Source of the DNA: Chlorobiota bacterium
Lineage (GTDB): Bacteria; Bacteroidota; Ignavibacteria; OLB7
Length of the DNA: 64,000 nucleotides
NCBI GenBank assembly: GCA_016710285.1
Contig: JADJXR010000001.1
Location: 3,660,501-3,724,500, forward strand
Reading direction: 5' to 3'
Shown: one piece after another, positions 34,361-43,130 of the stretch
Layout of the letters: every line of letters begins with the position of its first letter
How positions within the stretch are numbered: the first letter of the stretch is position 1
The notes under the pieces: model-generated
The model's database searches: none
What the model saw: only the letters and a program-made list of their open reading frames with translations
What the model was told of the DNA's origin: nothing
Made by a program: the position numbers and the translations under genes

Positions 34361-35653
34361 ATGAGCATACATCTTTTCCGAAATATCCGACTTTTGAACC
34401 CGGCGCAGCAGCTGGACCAACGTTCCGATATGCTGGTGGCGAACGGGCGCATTGAACAGATCGGCACCAATATCCAGCCCCCCGACGGGACCGAAATTCA
34501 CGAGGCTTCCGCCTGGGTTGCAACCCCTGGGTTGTTCGATATGCACGTCCACCTTCGCGAGCCTGGGGGAACCCACAAGGAGACGATCGAAACCGGCTGC
34601 GCGGCGGCGGCAAACGGAGGGTTTACCGGCGTATGCTGCATGCCGAACACCACCCCGGCAATTGACCATGCCGAGGTTGTTCACTCCATCCTCTGGAAAT
34701 CGCGCGAGCTTCTGGTGGAGGTGGTGTGCAGCGCCGCAACCACAAAAGGAAGGAAGGGGGAGGAGCTTGCGGCAATGGGGGAATTGTACGAGGCCGGGGT
34801 GCGGCTGTTCACCGATGATGGCGACTGCGTCCGCAGCCCCGAGGTGATGCGCCGTGCGTTCGAGTACGCCTCCATGTTCGACGGCGCGGTCCTAAGCCAG
34901 CATTGCGAAGAACACAGCATGACAAAAGGCTTCGCGATGAACGAAGGGGTGACATCCATGAAGTTGGGGCACCCAGGCTATCCCGATATTGCCGAGGAAC
35001 TGATCATCGCTCGCGACATCATGCTGGCGCAGTTTTGTGGGAATCGCCCCTATCACGTCAGCCACATGAGCACGCGAGGCGGGGTTGAGCTTGTTCGGCA
35101 AGCGAAGGGGCGCGGCCAGGCAAATATCACGTGCGAAGTTACCCCCCACCATTTTGTGCTGACCGACGAAGCCGTGATTGAGCATGGGACGAACGCAAAA
35201 ATGAACCCGCCGCTCCGCACGCAACAGCATATTGATGCCATTCTTGAGGGCTTCCGCGACGGCACGATTGACGTGATTGCCACCGACCACGCGCCCCACG
35301 CGCTCTCGGAAAAACAGGTGGAGTTCCCCGCCGCGCCAAACGGGATTATCGGGCTGGAGACATCGCTGGGGATAAGCTACACCTACCTTGTCGAGCCAGG
35401 GATCATCACGCTTCCGCGGCTGATTGAGTTGATGGCAATCAACCCGCGCCGCATCCTTTCGCTCCCCATTCCCGTGATCGCCGAAGGGGAGCAAGCGAAC
35501 CTCACGATTATGGCACCGGAGGAGGCGTGGCAGGTGAACACGGCGCAGTTCCGGACCCGCTCGCTGAACACGCCGTTCAACGGCTGGGACCTCCGTTGCC
35601 GCCCGGTCGGGGTCATCAACCGGGGGAAAGTGGTTTGGAGCAACCTGCGGTAG
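34361..35653 (+). CDS. pyrC: dihydroorotase
   Basis: Cytosolic zinc amidohydrolase of pyrimidine biosynthesis, converting carbamoyl-aspartate and dihydroorotate; 430 residues, class I bacterial type. Metal site DMHVHLREPG (Asp60, His62, His64), substrate-binding GGFTGVCCMPNTTPAID, acidic residues in RLFTDDGDCVRSPEVM where this type uses Asp in place of carboxylated Lys, later His ligands in SQHCEEHSM and YHVSHMSTRGG, and the catalytic ATDHAPHALSEK. A C-terminal composite-domain strand (VNTAQFRTRSLNTPFNGW) closes it. It is a single gene 63 bp after rmlA. A repeat cluster begins within 20 bp of the stop. Confidence 0.96.
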   Translation: MSIHLFRNIRLLNPAQQLDQRSDMLVANGRIEQIGTNIQPPDGTEIHEASAWVATPGLFDMHVHLREPGGTHKETIETGCAAAANGGFTGVCCMPNTTPAIDHAEVVHSILWKSRELLVEVVCSAATTKGRKGEELAAMGELYEAGVRLFTDDGDCVRSPEVMRRAFEYASMFDGAVLSQHCEEHSMTKGFAMNEGVTSMKLGHPGYPDIAEELIIARDIMLAQFCGNRPYHVSHMSTRGGVELVRQAKGRGQANITCEVTPHHFVLTDEAVIEHGTNAKMNPPLRTQQHIDAILEGFRDGTIDVIATDHAPHALSEKQVEFPAAPNGIIGLETSLGISYTYLVEPGIITLPRLIELMAINPRRILSLPIPVIAEGEQANLTIMAPEEAWQVNTAQFRTRSLNTPFNGWDLRCRPVGVINRGKVVWSNLR

Positions 35654-35664
35654 CGGTTCCGATT

Positions 35665-35835
35665 GAGTTGGGTAGCGGCCCCGATCTTTATCGGGGCCCA
35701 GTGTACTCCGGAGCCGAGACACACCGAAGGCTAAAGACCTTTTATCAACCCCGACGGAGGTCGGGGCGGCTACCAGTTCCTCAAGACATCGAAGGCTAAA
35801 GACCTTTTATCAATCCTGATTCAATCGGGGCGGCT
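35665..35835. repeat. dispersed palindromic repeat cluster overlapping a gene end
   Basis: Contains GGTAGC then GGCCCCGAT-CTTT-ATCGGGGCC (35676-35699), a GAAGGCTAAAGACCTTTTAT arm, CCCCGAC-GGAG-GTCGGGG, then a more decayed second copy with ATCAATCCTGATTCAATCGG. The right end passes the stop codon of the pseudouridine synthase gene at 35796 and forms its last codons. Confidence 0.88.
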
Positions 35836-36488
35836 ATCAGTTTCTCAAGTTCTTCTGTTGTGAGGTTCCGCCATTGCCCCGCGGGCAGCTGAAGATGCTG
35901 AAGGCTTAGTTTGCCGATGGACTCGCGGAACAGCCGTAGCGTGGGGTGGCCAACGGCGGCGGTCATCCGGCGGACTTGGCGGTTGCGCCCCTCGGTAATC
36001 GTCAGGCGCATCCAGCTTGTGGGGATTGTGGCGCGGTAGCGGACCGCGCGGTGCTCAATCGCTGGCGGCTCAATCCGGCAGGCTGTTGCCGGAAGCGTTC
36101 GTTTCCCTTGCACCACCACGCCTTCGGCTAACTGCCGCAGGGCCTCATCATCGGGGATTCCTTCCACCTGCACCAAATATGACTTTGTGTGGTGGCGGGA
36201 GGGGTGGAGCAATGCTTGGTTCAGCGTTGCGTCATTGGTCAGCAACAGCAATCCTTCGCTGTCTTGGTCTAGCCGTCCCACGGGATAAACATCGGGCGGG
36301 AAACCAAATTCGGCTAAGGTCTGCGCGCCATCGTGCGGCGGGGTAAACTGGCTTACCACGTTGTACGGCTTGTTGAAGGCAATGTACGTCCTGCCAGAGT
36401 TGGGGAGAAATAAGGTGGAAACCTTCTCCGCTTTTGGTTTTTTGGGAAGGTGGAAAGGTGAGCGATATCGTCCGGCGTGCCGTTTCAT
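35796..36488 (-). CDS. rluE: pseudouridine synthase, RluE/RsuA-like
   Basis: rRNA pseudouridine synthase of 230 residues from the chosen start, cytosolic. No S4 domain is present; the catalytic domain begins TYIAFNKPYNVVSQFTPPHD. Catalytic motif GRLDQDSEGLLLLTND contains the essential Asp, and TKSYLVQVEGIPDDEAL, ITEGRNRQVRRMTAAVGHP and LRLFRESIGKLSLQHLQLPA are typical of the RluE subgroup (E. coli RluE modifies 23S U2457). The start at 36488 gives a basic N-terminal tail (MKRHAGRYRSPFHLPKKPK). The last dozen codons (about APIESGLIKGL) lie in a decayed dispersed repeat, so the native C-terminus may have been replaced. Confidence 0.9.
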   Translation of the reverse strand: MKRHAGRYRSPFHLPKKPKAEKVSTLFLPNSGRTYIAFNKPYNVVSQFTPPHDGAQTLAEFGFPPDVYPVGRLDQDSEGLLLLTNDATLNQALLHPSRHHTKSYLVQVEGIPDDEALRQLAEGVVVQGKRTLPATACRIEPPAIEHRAVRYRATIPTSWMRLTITEGRNRQVRRMTAAVGHPTLRLFRESIGKLSLQHLQLPAGQWRNLTTEELEKLIAAPIESGLIKGL

Positions 36489-36651
36489 CTTGCAGCAAAA
36501 GTAGGGGCTATGGGGCGAATTGCGGTGTAACCATAAGTCGAGGGTTCCGTGTAAGTTGCGCCCCTTCCCAAACGCCCCGCCATTCATTCGGGTTGGTTCT
36601 ATCCTACAACTTGGCAGCAGCAACTTCGCAACAACAATCAATCATACACAC

Positions 36652-38016
36652 ATGTCTATGCTTCTTCACATCAAACAACGGTGCGCGGCGATTGCTGGCG
36701 TATCGCTTGCGGCCACGGCCTTGGCGGTCAACACCGGCGTGGCAGGGGGCGATCTCCCCAAGCTGACCTACGAAAAATTCACCCTGCCCAACGGCTTGCG
36801 GGTGATCCTCTCGGTGGATAAAAGCGCGCCGGTGGTCTCCACCTTCGTCCACTACCACGTTGGTTCCAAGAATGAACGCCCAGACCGCACAGGCTTTGCG
36901 CACTTCTTTGAACACTTGATGTTCGAGGGGACCAGCAATATCCCGCGCCACACCCTTGATAAAATCGTGCAGTCGGCCGGGGGCAATCTGAACGCCTTCA
37001 CCAGCAACGATGAAACCGGCTACCAGATCAACCTGCCATCGAACCAGCTGAAGCTGGCACTTTGGATTGAATCGGAGCGGATGCTGCACGCACGGGTGGA
37101 GGAGATCGGCGTGGAAACGCAGCGCGGCGTGGTGAAGGAAGAACGGAAGAACCGCTACGACAACACCCCCTACGGCTCGCTGCTGGCGAACATCTTTGCG
37201 AACGTTGCCAAGGGAACCCCATACGAGTGGACCCCAATCGGCGAAGCGCAGTACATTGACCAAGCGGCGATTGAGGAGTTCCGCGATTTCTACAAGAAGT
37301 ACTACGTCCCGAACAACGCCGTGCTTGCTGTGGTTGGCGACATTGACCTTGCCAAAGCCAAGCAATGGGTGATGGAATACTTCAGCGACATTCCCCGTGG
37401 GGCCGAGATAGAACGCCCGCAAGTCACCATGCAGACGGGGAAAGGGGAACACACAGTGGAGGTTCGCGAGCCACACACGCCGTTGCCGGCGTTGGTCTAT
37501 GCCTATCCAGGTGCAAAGAAAGGAGACCCCGACGCGTATGCGTTGGAGATTCTTTCCACGGTGCTTGCTTCCGGGCAAAGCTCGCGGTTGTACAAGGACA
37601 TGGTGGACGAAAAACGCCTTGCCGTTGGGGTGCAATCGCTCACGTTCGACATGGAGAGCGCGGGGGTGATTGGGTTCTTTGCCGTTGCCCATCCAACCTC
37701 AACAATGAGTGTGTTGGGGCAAGAGTTCGACCGCCAGATTGAACTTGTGAAGGAGCAAGGAGTAACCGAAAAGGAGTTCCAAAAAGCACGGAACCAGATT
37801 GAAACCCAGTTCGCCGGGCGATTCAACGAGCCATTGGACAAAGCAATGGCGCTTGCCAGCTACGAGACGTACTTCAACAACCCCGAGCTGGTGAACACCG
37901 AAATTGACAAGTACATGGCCGTCACTCGGGAGGACCTTCAGCGCGTGGCCCGCAAGTACCTTGCAAAAGACAATCGGACAATTATCAACTACTACCCAGG
38001 AAGCCAGGGCGGATAG
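36652..38016 (+). CDS. M16 family zinc peptidase, catalytic subunit
   Basis: Predicted periplasmic M16B metallopeptidase of 454 residues. A signal-like N-terminus (1 to about 32) is followed by FTLPNGLRVILSVDKSAPVV and the inverted zinc motif HFFEH (His84, Glu87, His88), with a downstream zinc-binding Glu in the QRGVVKEERKNRYDN region. A second M16-like inactive domain occupies residues about 200-440 (VVGDIDLAKAKQWV, LVYAYPGAKKGDPDAYALEI, LYKDMVDEKRLAVGVQ). It is followed by a partner subunit lacking HxxEH, a standard M16B two-gene arrangement that processes peptides. Start at 36652 gives the signal peptide. Confidence 0.93.
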   Translation: MSMLLHIKQRCAAIAGVSLAATALAVNTGVAGGDLPKLTYEKFTLPNGLRVILSVDKSAPVVSTFVHYHVGSKNERPDRTGFAHFFEHLMFEGTSNIPRHTLDKIVQSAGGNLNAFTSNDETGYQINLPSNQLKLALWIESERMLHARVEEIGVETQRGVVKEERKNRYDNTPYGSLLANIFANVAKGTPYEWTPIGEAQYIDQAAIEEFRDFYKKYYVPNNAVLAVVGDIDLAKAKQWVMEYFSDIPRGAEIERPQVTMQTGKGEHTVEVREPHTPLPALVYAYPGAKKGDPDAYALEILSTVLASGQSSRLYKDMVDEKRLAVGVQSLTFDMESAGVIGFFAVAHPTSTMSVLGQEFDRQIELVKEQGVTEKEFQKARNQIETQFAGRFNEPLDKAMALASYETYFNNPELVNTEIDKYMAVTREDLQRVARKYLAKDNRTIINYYPGSQGG

Positions 38017-38169
38017 TCTGCCGATAATACTCCGCCGGACAGTTGCCAGCAGCAAAGTTCCAGCATCAAGCCGTGGGGAAACCCTTTGCGCCGAACCAAT
38101 CTGCGTTCAATCGTCCGGCATCCGATTCCCGAACAACCGAAAACCGAACTCCGATACGAAAGAAGTCCA

Positions 38170-40278
38170 ATGTCAATAGCCAAAACCGTGGCAGCTGCTT
38201 TTGGAGCCTGCCTTCTGATACTTGCAAGCATGACCCAACCATTATTGGCTCAGGTAAACCGTGCCAAACAACCTGACCCAGAACCGCCACCAAAAGCGGC
38301 CTTCCCCCCATACGAAACCTTCAAACTGAAGAACGGCCTGAAGGTGTTTTTGGTGAAGAACGATAAGCCGATTGTCACCTTCCGAATGTTGGTCCGCGGC
38401 GGCAAAAGTGCCGAGGGGGGCCAAACCTACATTTCCGACGTTGCCGCCGACCTGATGGACAAAGGGACCACCACCGTTAGCGCAAAAGAGTTTGCCGAGC
38501 GGATTGATTTCGTTGGCGGCTCGATCAGCGCCAGCAGCTCGGACGAGCTTATCAGCGTCTCGGCCCGCGGCTTAAAGAAGCATCTGGAGGTGATCCTGAA
38601 CCTCTATTCCGATGCCATCATTAACCCTGCATACGCGCAGGAGGAATTGGATAAGTATATCCAAGATCAGATTACCGGCCTTGCTTCGGCAAAGGCGCGG
38701 TCCGAGTTTCTTGCCGATTATGCAACGCGCAAGCTGATGTTTGGAACCACGCCGATTGGCCGAATGCCAACCGAGGATGACATGAGGAATATCACCCGCG
38801 AGAAAGTTCTGGCGTTCCACAACACGTGGTTTGTTCCAAGCAATGCAACGCTGGCAGTGGTGGGGAACATTACGAAGGAGGACTTGGTGGTGCGCTTGGA
38901 AAGCGCGTTTGCCAACTGGAAATCTGGCAAACAACCAACAGTGGCCAAGCTAGACATTCCCGAACGGAAAGGCCGCCGGTTGATTGTGGTGGATCGCCCA
39001 GCAGCGGTGCAAAGCACCATTCGGGTGATTGGTTCCGGCCCCGCAATGAACGACCCCGAACGCCCGAAATCCTCCATCTTGAACAACGTGTTTGGCGGAG
39101 GGACTGGGCTTGGCAATCGCCTGACGATGAACCTGCGCGAGACCCACGCCTACACCTACTCCCCCTACAGCTACTTCGACCCCAATCCGTTCCGCTCGAT
39201 GTTTATCGCCACGGCGGACGTTCGCAACGCTGTTACTGATTCGGCGGTGAAGGAGATGTTGCATGAGATGGCGCGGATGCGCAATGAAGCGGTTCCGGGC
39301 GATGAACTCAACCGCAATATCCAATCGGCCATTGGTGGCTTCTTGATGTCGGTCTCGGACCCTGCCGTCACCGCATCGCGTGTGCAATCCATTGACTTTT
39401 TCAAGCTGCCGAAGGACTACTTCGCGAAGCTGCCAACCATCTACAACGCCACCACCGCTGCCGACGTGCAACGCCTTGCCAAAAAGTACTTTGTGGAGGA
39501 TAATCTGGCGATTGTGATTGTTGGCAAAGCCAGCGAAATCGCCGACAAGCTGAAGCAGTTCGGAACGGTAGAGGTGTGGGACGCAGACCTGAACCCCGTT
39601 GGCGGCACCGATGCCAGTGCCGACATTGGAATGACCGCGCAGCAAGTCTGGGATAAGATGTTGGCGGCAATGGGAGGGGAGGCCACCATGCGGAGCGTTA
39701 CCTCGCGCAAGATGCAGGCCGAGCTTGCCGCCAACGCCGGCAGCTCGGTGCTGAAAGGGAAGTTTGAGATGATTGAGGAAGCCCCCAACAAAGTCTATCA
39801 GATGATGGATATGGGGATTGCCAAAACCGAGCAGTACAGCACCGGAACCTCCGTAACAATGCTGGTTAGCCGGGGCGGCACACCGCCGCAGGCCCAGAAG
39901 GTTGAGGGGGAGGCCGCCGAGAAATACTATGAATCCACCCATATCATGCCGGAGGCCTACGTGAAGGACCTGGGGGCAACGCTGAAGGTGAAAGGGAAGA
40001 AGGTGGTCAACGGTGTGGAGTGTGTTCAGATTGCGGTGGTCTATCCAAAGTCTGGTGAGGCTCTCTACTCCATCAACGCCAGCACCTACCTTCCTGTTCG
40101 GATTGATCCTTCCATGGGAATGCCTTCTATCCTTAGCGATTGGAAAAGTGTGGACGGGGTGATGTTCCCCTTCGCCATCACAATAATCCCGATACCAGGG
40201 CAAGAGATACACCTGAAGGATATTCAGTACAAACTCAACGACCCCATCTCGCCAGCGGTTTTTACAAAAGTTCAGTAA
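38170..40278 (+). CDS. M16 family non-catalytic partner with C-terminal LolA-like domain
   Basis: Second subunit of the M16B pair, 702 residues, exported (signal peptide 1 to about 27, ending LLAQ). Residues about 45-480 form two M16 domains. The zinc motif is absent (YISDVAADLMDKGT where HxxEH would be), while LRETHAYTYSPYSYF supplies the Arg and Tyr residues that non-catalytic M16B subunits use to bind substrate. Residues about 510-702 add a LolA/outer-membrane lipoprotein-sorting-like beta domain (KMLAAMGGEATMRSVTSRKM, STYLPVRIDPSMGMPS, VMFPFAITIIPIPGQEIH). The extra domain may anchor or deliver the complex. It follows the catalytic gene after 153 bp. Confidence 0.88.
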   Translation: MSIAKTVAAAFGACLLILASMTQPLLAQVNRAKQPDPEPPPKAAFPPYETFKLKNGLKVFLVKNDKPIVTFRMLVRGGKSAEGGQTYISDVAADLMDKGTTTVSAKEFAERIDFVGGSISASSSDELISVSARGLKKHLEVILNLYSDAIINPAYAQEELDKYIQDQITGLASAKARSEFLADYATRKLMFGTTPIGRMPTEDDMRNITREKVLAFHNTWFVPSNATLAVVGNITKEDLVVRLESAFANWKSGKQPTVAKLDIPERKGRRLIVVDRPAAVQSTIRVIGSGPAMNDPERPKSSILNNVFGGGTGLGNRLTMNLRETHAYTYSPYSYFDPNPFRSMFIATADVRNAVTDSAVKEMLHEMARMRNEAVPGDELNRNIQSAIGGFLMSVSDPAVTASRVQSIDFFKLPKDYFAKLPTIYNATTAADVQRLAKKYFVEDNLAIVIVGKASEIADKLKQFGTVEVWDADLNPVGGTDASADIGMTAQQVWDKMLAAMGGEATMRSVTSRKMQAELAANAGSSVLKGKFEMIEEAPNKVYQMMDMGIAKTEQYSTGTSVTMLVSRGGTPPQAQKVEGEAAEKYYESTHIMPEAYVKDLGATLKVKGKKVVNGVECVQIAVVYPKSGEALYSINASTYLPVRIDPSMGMPSILSDWKSVDGVMFPFAITIIPIPGQEIHLKDIQYKLNDPISPAVFTKVQ

Positions 40279-40312
40279 GGCCGCCACACCAAGCGGAACC
40301 GCAGGCATTTCG

Positions 40313-40350
40313 CAGCCCATTCGATACCTTCGGATGGGCTGTTTCGTTTG
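40313..40350. terminator. terminator-like hairpin between convergent genes
   Basis: 8-bp stem (40313-40320 with 40334-40341, CAGCCCAT and ATGGGCTG) with a 13-nt loop, followed by TTTCGTTTGTTCG on the plus strand. It lies between the M16 partner and pdxA, which converge. The T-tract is interrupted, so the call is moderate. Confidence 0.6.
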
Positions 40351-40354
40351 TTCG

Positions 40355-41311
40355 TTATCCCATTCCCCGTGCACGAACGATTGCTGCGGCAAGCAGCAGG
40401 GCTTCGGTGCTGCTTTGCTCGTTGGCGCGGTTCTTTCCGGCAAGCGGGTAGGCCGTTCCATGGTCGGGTGAGGTCCGGACGATGGGAAGCCCTGCGGTGA
40501 TGTTGACCCCGCCGCCACGCGCCATCATTTTCAACGGGATCAATCCCTGGTCGTGGTACATCGCCAGCACTCCGTCGTAGTCGTTCGGGCGGTAGCGGGC
40601 AAAAAAACCATCGGCGGGGAAGGGGCCGCTGGCATCCATTCCCGCCGCTTGAAGCTGGACCAATGCGGGGATGATCGTTCCCATCTCTTCGCTCCCAATC
40701 GTTCCCATCTCGCCGGCGTGTGGGTTCAATCCAAGCAGGGCGATGCGGGGCGATGCAATCGAAAAATCGTTCCTCAGACTTTCGGAAAAAAGGGTTGCGT
40801 GGCGGATGATTCGCTCCCTCGTCAGCAGGCGTGGCACGTTGGCAATCGGCGTGTGGATGGTGGCAAGCGCAACCCGCAGCCCTTCGGTTGCAAGAATCAT
40901 CAGCGGTGTTCCGCTGGTCAGCGCGGCCAGCATCTCGGTGTGGCCGGGGAATGGATATCCCCCGGCATTCAGTCCTGCTTTGCTGATCGGCATGGTGACA
41001 ATGGCATCAATCACCCCTTGTTGGATGCAGCCCACCCCGTGCTCAATCATCTCCCCCGACAGCTTCCCCGCATCGGCAGCGTTTGCCCTGCCTATCGAGA
41101 GTTCCACCGGGGTGAAGTTCCCAGCAAGAACGGGGGGAAGCCGAAGCCCCGGGGTGTAGAAATCGCGCAGCTGTTCGGCCAATTTCTCCGGCCCGATAAT
41201 CCACGGCTGGCAGGCATCCCAAACCTCGGCCCGTTGCAACGCCTTCAGCATCACCTCCGGCCCGATTCCGTTCACATCCCCCAGCGTGATTCCGATTCGT
41301 GGTTTTGCCAA
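40355..41311 (-). CDS. pdxA: 4-hydroxythreonine-4-phosphate dehydrogenase
   Basis: Cytosolic NAD-dependent enzyme of pyridoxal 5'-phosphate synthesis that oxidises 4-phosphohydroxy-L-threonine; 318 residues. Signatures: RIGITLGDVNGIGPEVMLKA at the start, VTMPISKAGLNAGGYPFPGHTEML (substrate and metal-binding His), LLGLNPHAGEMGTIGSEE, YDGVLAMYHDQGLIPLKMMA and GLPIVRTSPDHGTAYPLAGK. All belong to PdxA. It lies 14 bp downstream of fbp on the same strand, so the two are probably cotranscribed although the pathways differ. Other deoxyxylulose-dependent PLP genes (pdxJ, pdxB) are not in the window. Confidence 0.97.
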   Translation of the reverse strand: MAKPRIGITLGDVNGIGPEVMLKALQRAEVWDACQPWIIGPEKLAEQLRDFYTPGLRLPPVLAGNFTPVELSIGRANAADAGKLSGEMIEHGVGCIQQGVIDAIVTMPISKAGLNAGGYPFPGHTEMLAALTSGTPLMILATEGLRVALATIHTPIANVPRLLTRERIIRHATLFSESLRNDFSIASPRIALLGLNPHAGEMGTIGSEEMGTIIPALVQLQAAGMDASGPFPADGFFARYRPNDYDGVLAMYHDQGLIPLKMMARGGGVNITAGLPIVRTSPDHGTAYPLAGKNRANEQSSTEALLLAAAIVRARGMG

Positions 41312-41325
41312 GCGGTCCCCCTCCT

Positions 41326-42378
41326 TTATGAAGCGTTCTGGTTGGCCAGAAGCTCATCAATTTCGGCGCGGTCGCTGGCCATGAAACGCAAGGCATCTTC
41401 AACATCCAAGCGGCTTCCGCACACCAGCGGAACGCGTTGGTGAAGGCTGGTTGGTTGGGTTTCCATCACTCGGTTCCATCCGTCCACGGCCATTCCTCCG
41501 GCTTGCTCAATCAGCATTGCCAGCGGGTTTACCTCGTACATCAATCGCAGCTTTCCGTTCGGCGATTTCCGGTCGGCAGGATAAAGGAACAGCCCGCCGT
41601 ACAGAAGGGTCCGGTGGATATCGGCCACGGCGGTGCCGATGTACCGAAGGCTGTATGGCCGCCCGGTGGCGCGGTCTTCCTGCTTCAAGTGCTCAATAAA
41701 TCGCCGCGTTCCGCTGAACCAGTTGATGGAGTTCCCTTCGTTGATGGAGTAATATTTCCCTCGGTCGGGCATCCGCAAGCCGCTGGAGCTTAGGAAAAAA
41801 TCCCCCAACGTGTGGTCGTAAGTGAAGGCATCAACGCCGTCGCCGGTGGTATAGACCAGCATCGTGCTGGAGCCATAGAGTGCGTACCCGGCAGCCACCT
41901 GGCGGTATCCGGCTTGCAGAAGATCCTCCATCGTCCCGACGGTTCCGTCGTTTGGGGTGACGCGGTGAAGCACCGAGAAAATGGTGCCAATCGTGACGTT
42001 CACATCAATGTTCGACGACCCATCCAGCGGGTCGAACAGAAGAACGTAGCCTCCTTTTTCCGCACGATCTGGAATCGGAACCAGCCCTTCCGATTCCTCC
42101 GAGGCCATTGCGCACAGGTGGCCGCCGTAGCGCATGGCGCGGATGATCGTCTCGTTGCTCAGGGCATCCAATTTTTTCACCGCTTCGCCATGGACGTTTT
42201 CCTCGCCGGCCAGCCCCAGAATATCCGCCAGCCCCGCCCGCCGCACCTCGCGTTGAATCACCCGAACCGCCAGCGTTAAATCGCGCAGCAATCGGCTGAA
42301 CTCACCGCTGGCTTCGGGGTGAAGATGCTGTTGGTCGGCAATGTGCCGTTCAATCGTGATCAGTTTTGAGGATGGCAT
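41326..42378 (-). CDS. fbp: fructose-1,6-bisphosphatase class I
   Basis: Cytosolic gluconeogenic phosphatase, 350 residues. LTLAVRVIQREVRRAGLADI and GLAGEENVHGEAVKKLD open the conserved domain. Metal-binding MASEESEGLVP and the FDPLDGSSNIDVNVTIGTIF signature give the Mg site. YGSSTMLVYTTGDGVDAF, FSGTRRFIEHLKQED, LRYIGTAVADIHRTLLYGGLF and LYPADRKSPNGKLRLMYEVN form the substrate site. The start at 42378 (MPSSKLITIERH) is chosen over a longer frame. With tpiA, it places two glycolysis/gluconeogenesis enzymes in the window. It is flanked by the usp gene upstream (99 bp) and pdxA downstream. Confidence 0.97.
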   Translation of the reverse strand: MPSSKLITIERHIADQQHLHPEASGEFSRLLRDLTLAVRVIQREVRRAGLADILGLAGEENVHGEAVKKLDALSNETIIRAMRYGGHLCAMASEESEGLVPIPDRAEKGGYVLLFDPLDGSSNIDVNVTIGTIFSVLHRVTPNDGTVGTMEDLLQAGYRQVAAGYALYGSSTMLVYTTGDGVDAFTYDHTLGDFFLSSSGLRMPDRGKYYSINEGNSINWFSGTRRFIEHLKQEDRATGRPYSLRYIGTAVADIHRTLLYGGLFLYPADRKSPNGKLRLMYEVNPLAMLIEQAGGMAVDGWNRVMETQPTSLHQRVPLVCGSRLDVEDALRFMASDRAEIDELLANQNAS

Positions 42379-42477
42379 AGGCGGGAAATGGTTGACGGGA
42401 ATCAGGAAGTTTTTTCGGGAAAGCACCAACCCTTGTTCTCGGGTTGGTTTGCGGACCTTCGTGACGGAGTCTTCTTT

Positions 42478-42942
42478 CTATTTCTTCTTTTTGTCGGGGT
42501 CGCGGATTGTCAGGACCGGGCAGGGGCATTCGCGGATCACCCGTTCGGCAGTGGAGCCAAAAATCAGGTGCTCCAGCCCGGTGCGTCCGTGGGTGGCAAT
42601 CACCACAAGGTCAATGTCATGTTCGGCGGCGTAGTCAATAATCGCGCTGCTTGCGCGGCCATGCACCGTTGCCGTTACCAGCTTCACGCCGGCAAGCTCT
42701 GGGTGGGTGCGCAGTTCCTCCATCGAGTGTTGTGCTGCGTCGGTAAGCTCGGTGTCAAGGTTCATCAGACCCATTGGGGCAAGCCCTCCTTCGGTGGGGA
42801 AGACTGTTGGTTCAATCACGTTCAGCAAGTGAAGTTCGGCATCCCATTGCTCGGCAAGGGTGCGGGCGTAGCCAATCGCTTTGTGGCAATGCTGCGAGAA
42901 ATCGGTTGGGGCAAGAATTTTATGGACGTTGACAAGTTCCAT
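42478..42942 (-). CDS. universal stress protein family
   Basis: Cytosolic UspA-fold protein of 154 residues. VHKILAPTDFSQHCHKAIGYA is the standard opening with the ATP-side Asp; IIDYAAEHDIDLVVIATHGR then TGLEHLIFGSTAERVIREC carries the glycine-rich nucleotide-binding loop and GST phosphate contact, and CPVLTIRDPDKKKK ends the fold with a basic tail. ATP-binding type is likely but not proven. Roles in stress adaptation are general for the family. It is first in a same-strand run usp-fbp-pdxA. The methionine at 42942 gives full length. Confidence 0.93.
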   Translation of the reverse strand: MELVNVHKILAPTDFSQHCHKAIGYARTLAEQWDAELHLLNVIEPTVFPTEGGLAPMGLMNLDTELTDAAQHSMEELRTHPELAGVKLVTATVHGRASSAIIDYAAEHDIDLVVIATHGRTGLEHLIFGSTAERVIRECPCPVLTIRDPDKKKK

Positions 42943-43130
42943 GGTTGGAAGTATTCGGTGAATGAGTTCTGGAAACGGGTCGCCAACATAGCGAATGGAG
43001 CGGAATGTGGCAATTGGAGGGAGCAGATTGCAAAGCCAAACACCGTTGGCATCCGCAGAAAGTGAACCGAAGCGCCGGCTTTTCTGAAAAACCCCGTTGC
43101 CCTAACCAACCACATCGCCTATCTTCCCGC

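Noticed and set aside
38950..40518. Minus-strand frame of 522 codons
   Set aside because: It runs antisense to the M16 partner gene, whose homology and signal peptide are clear; the antisense sequence is low-complexity His/Arg/Leu-rich and matches no family.
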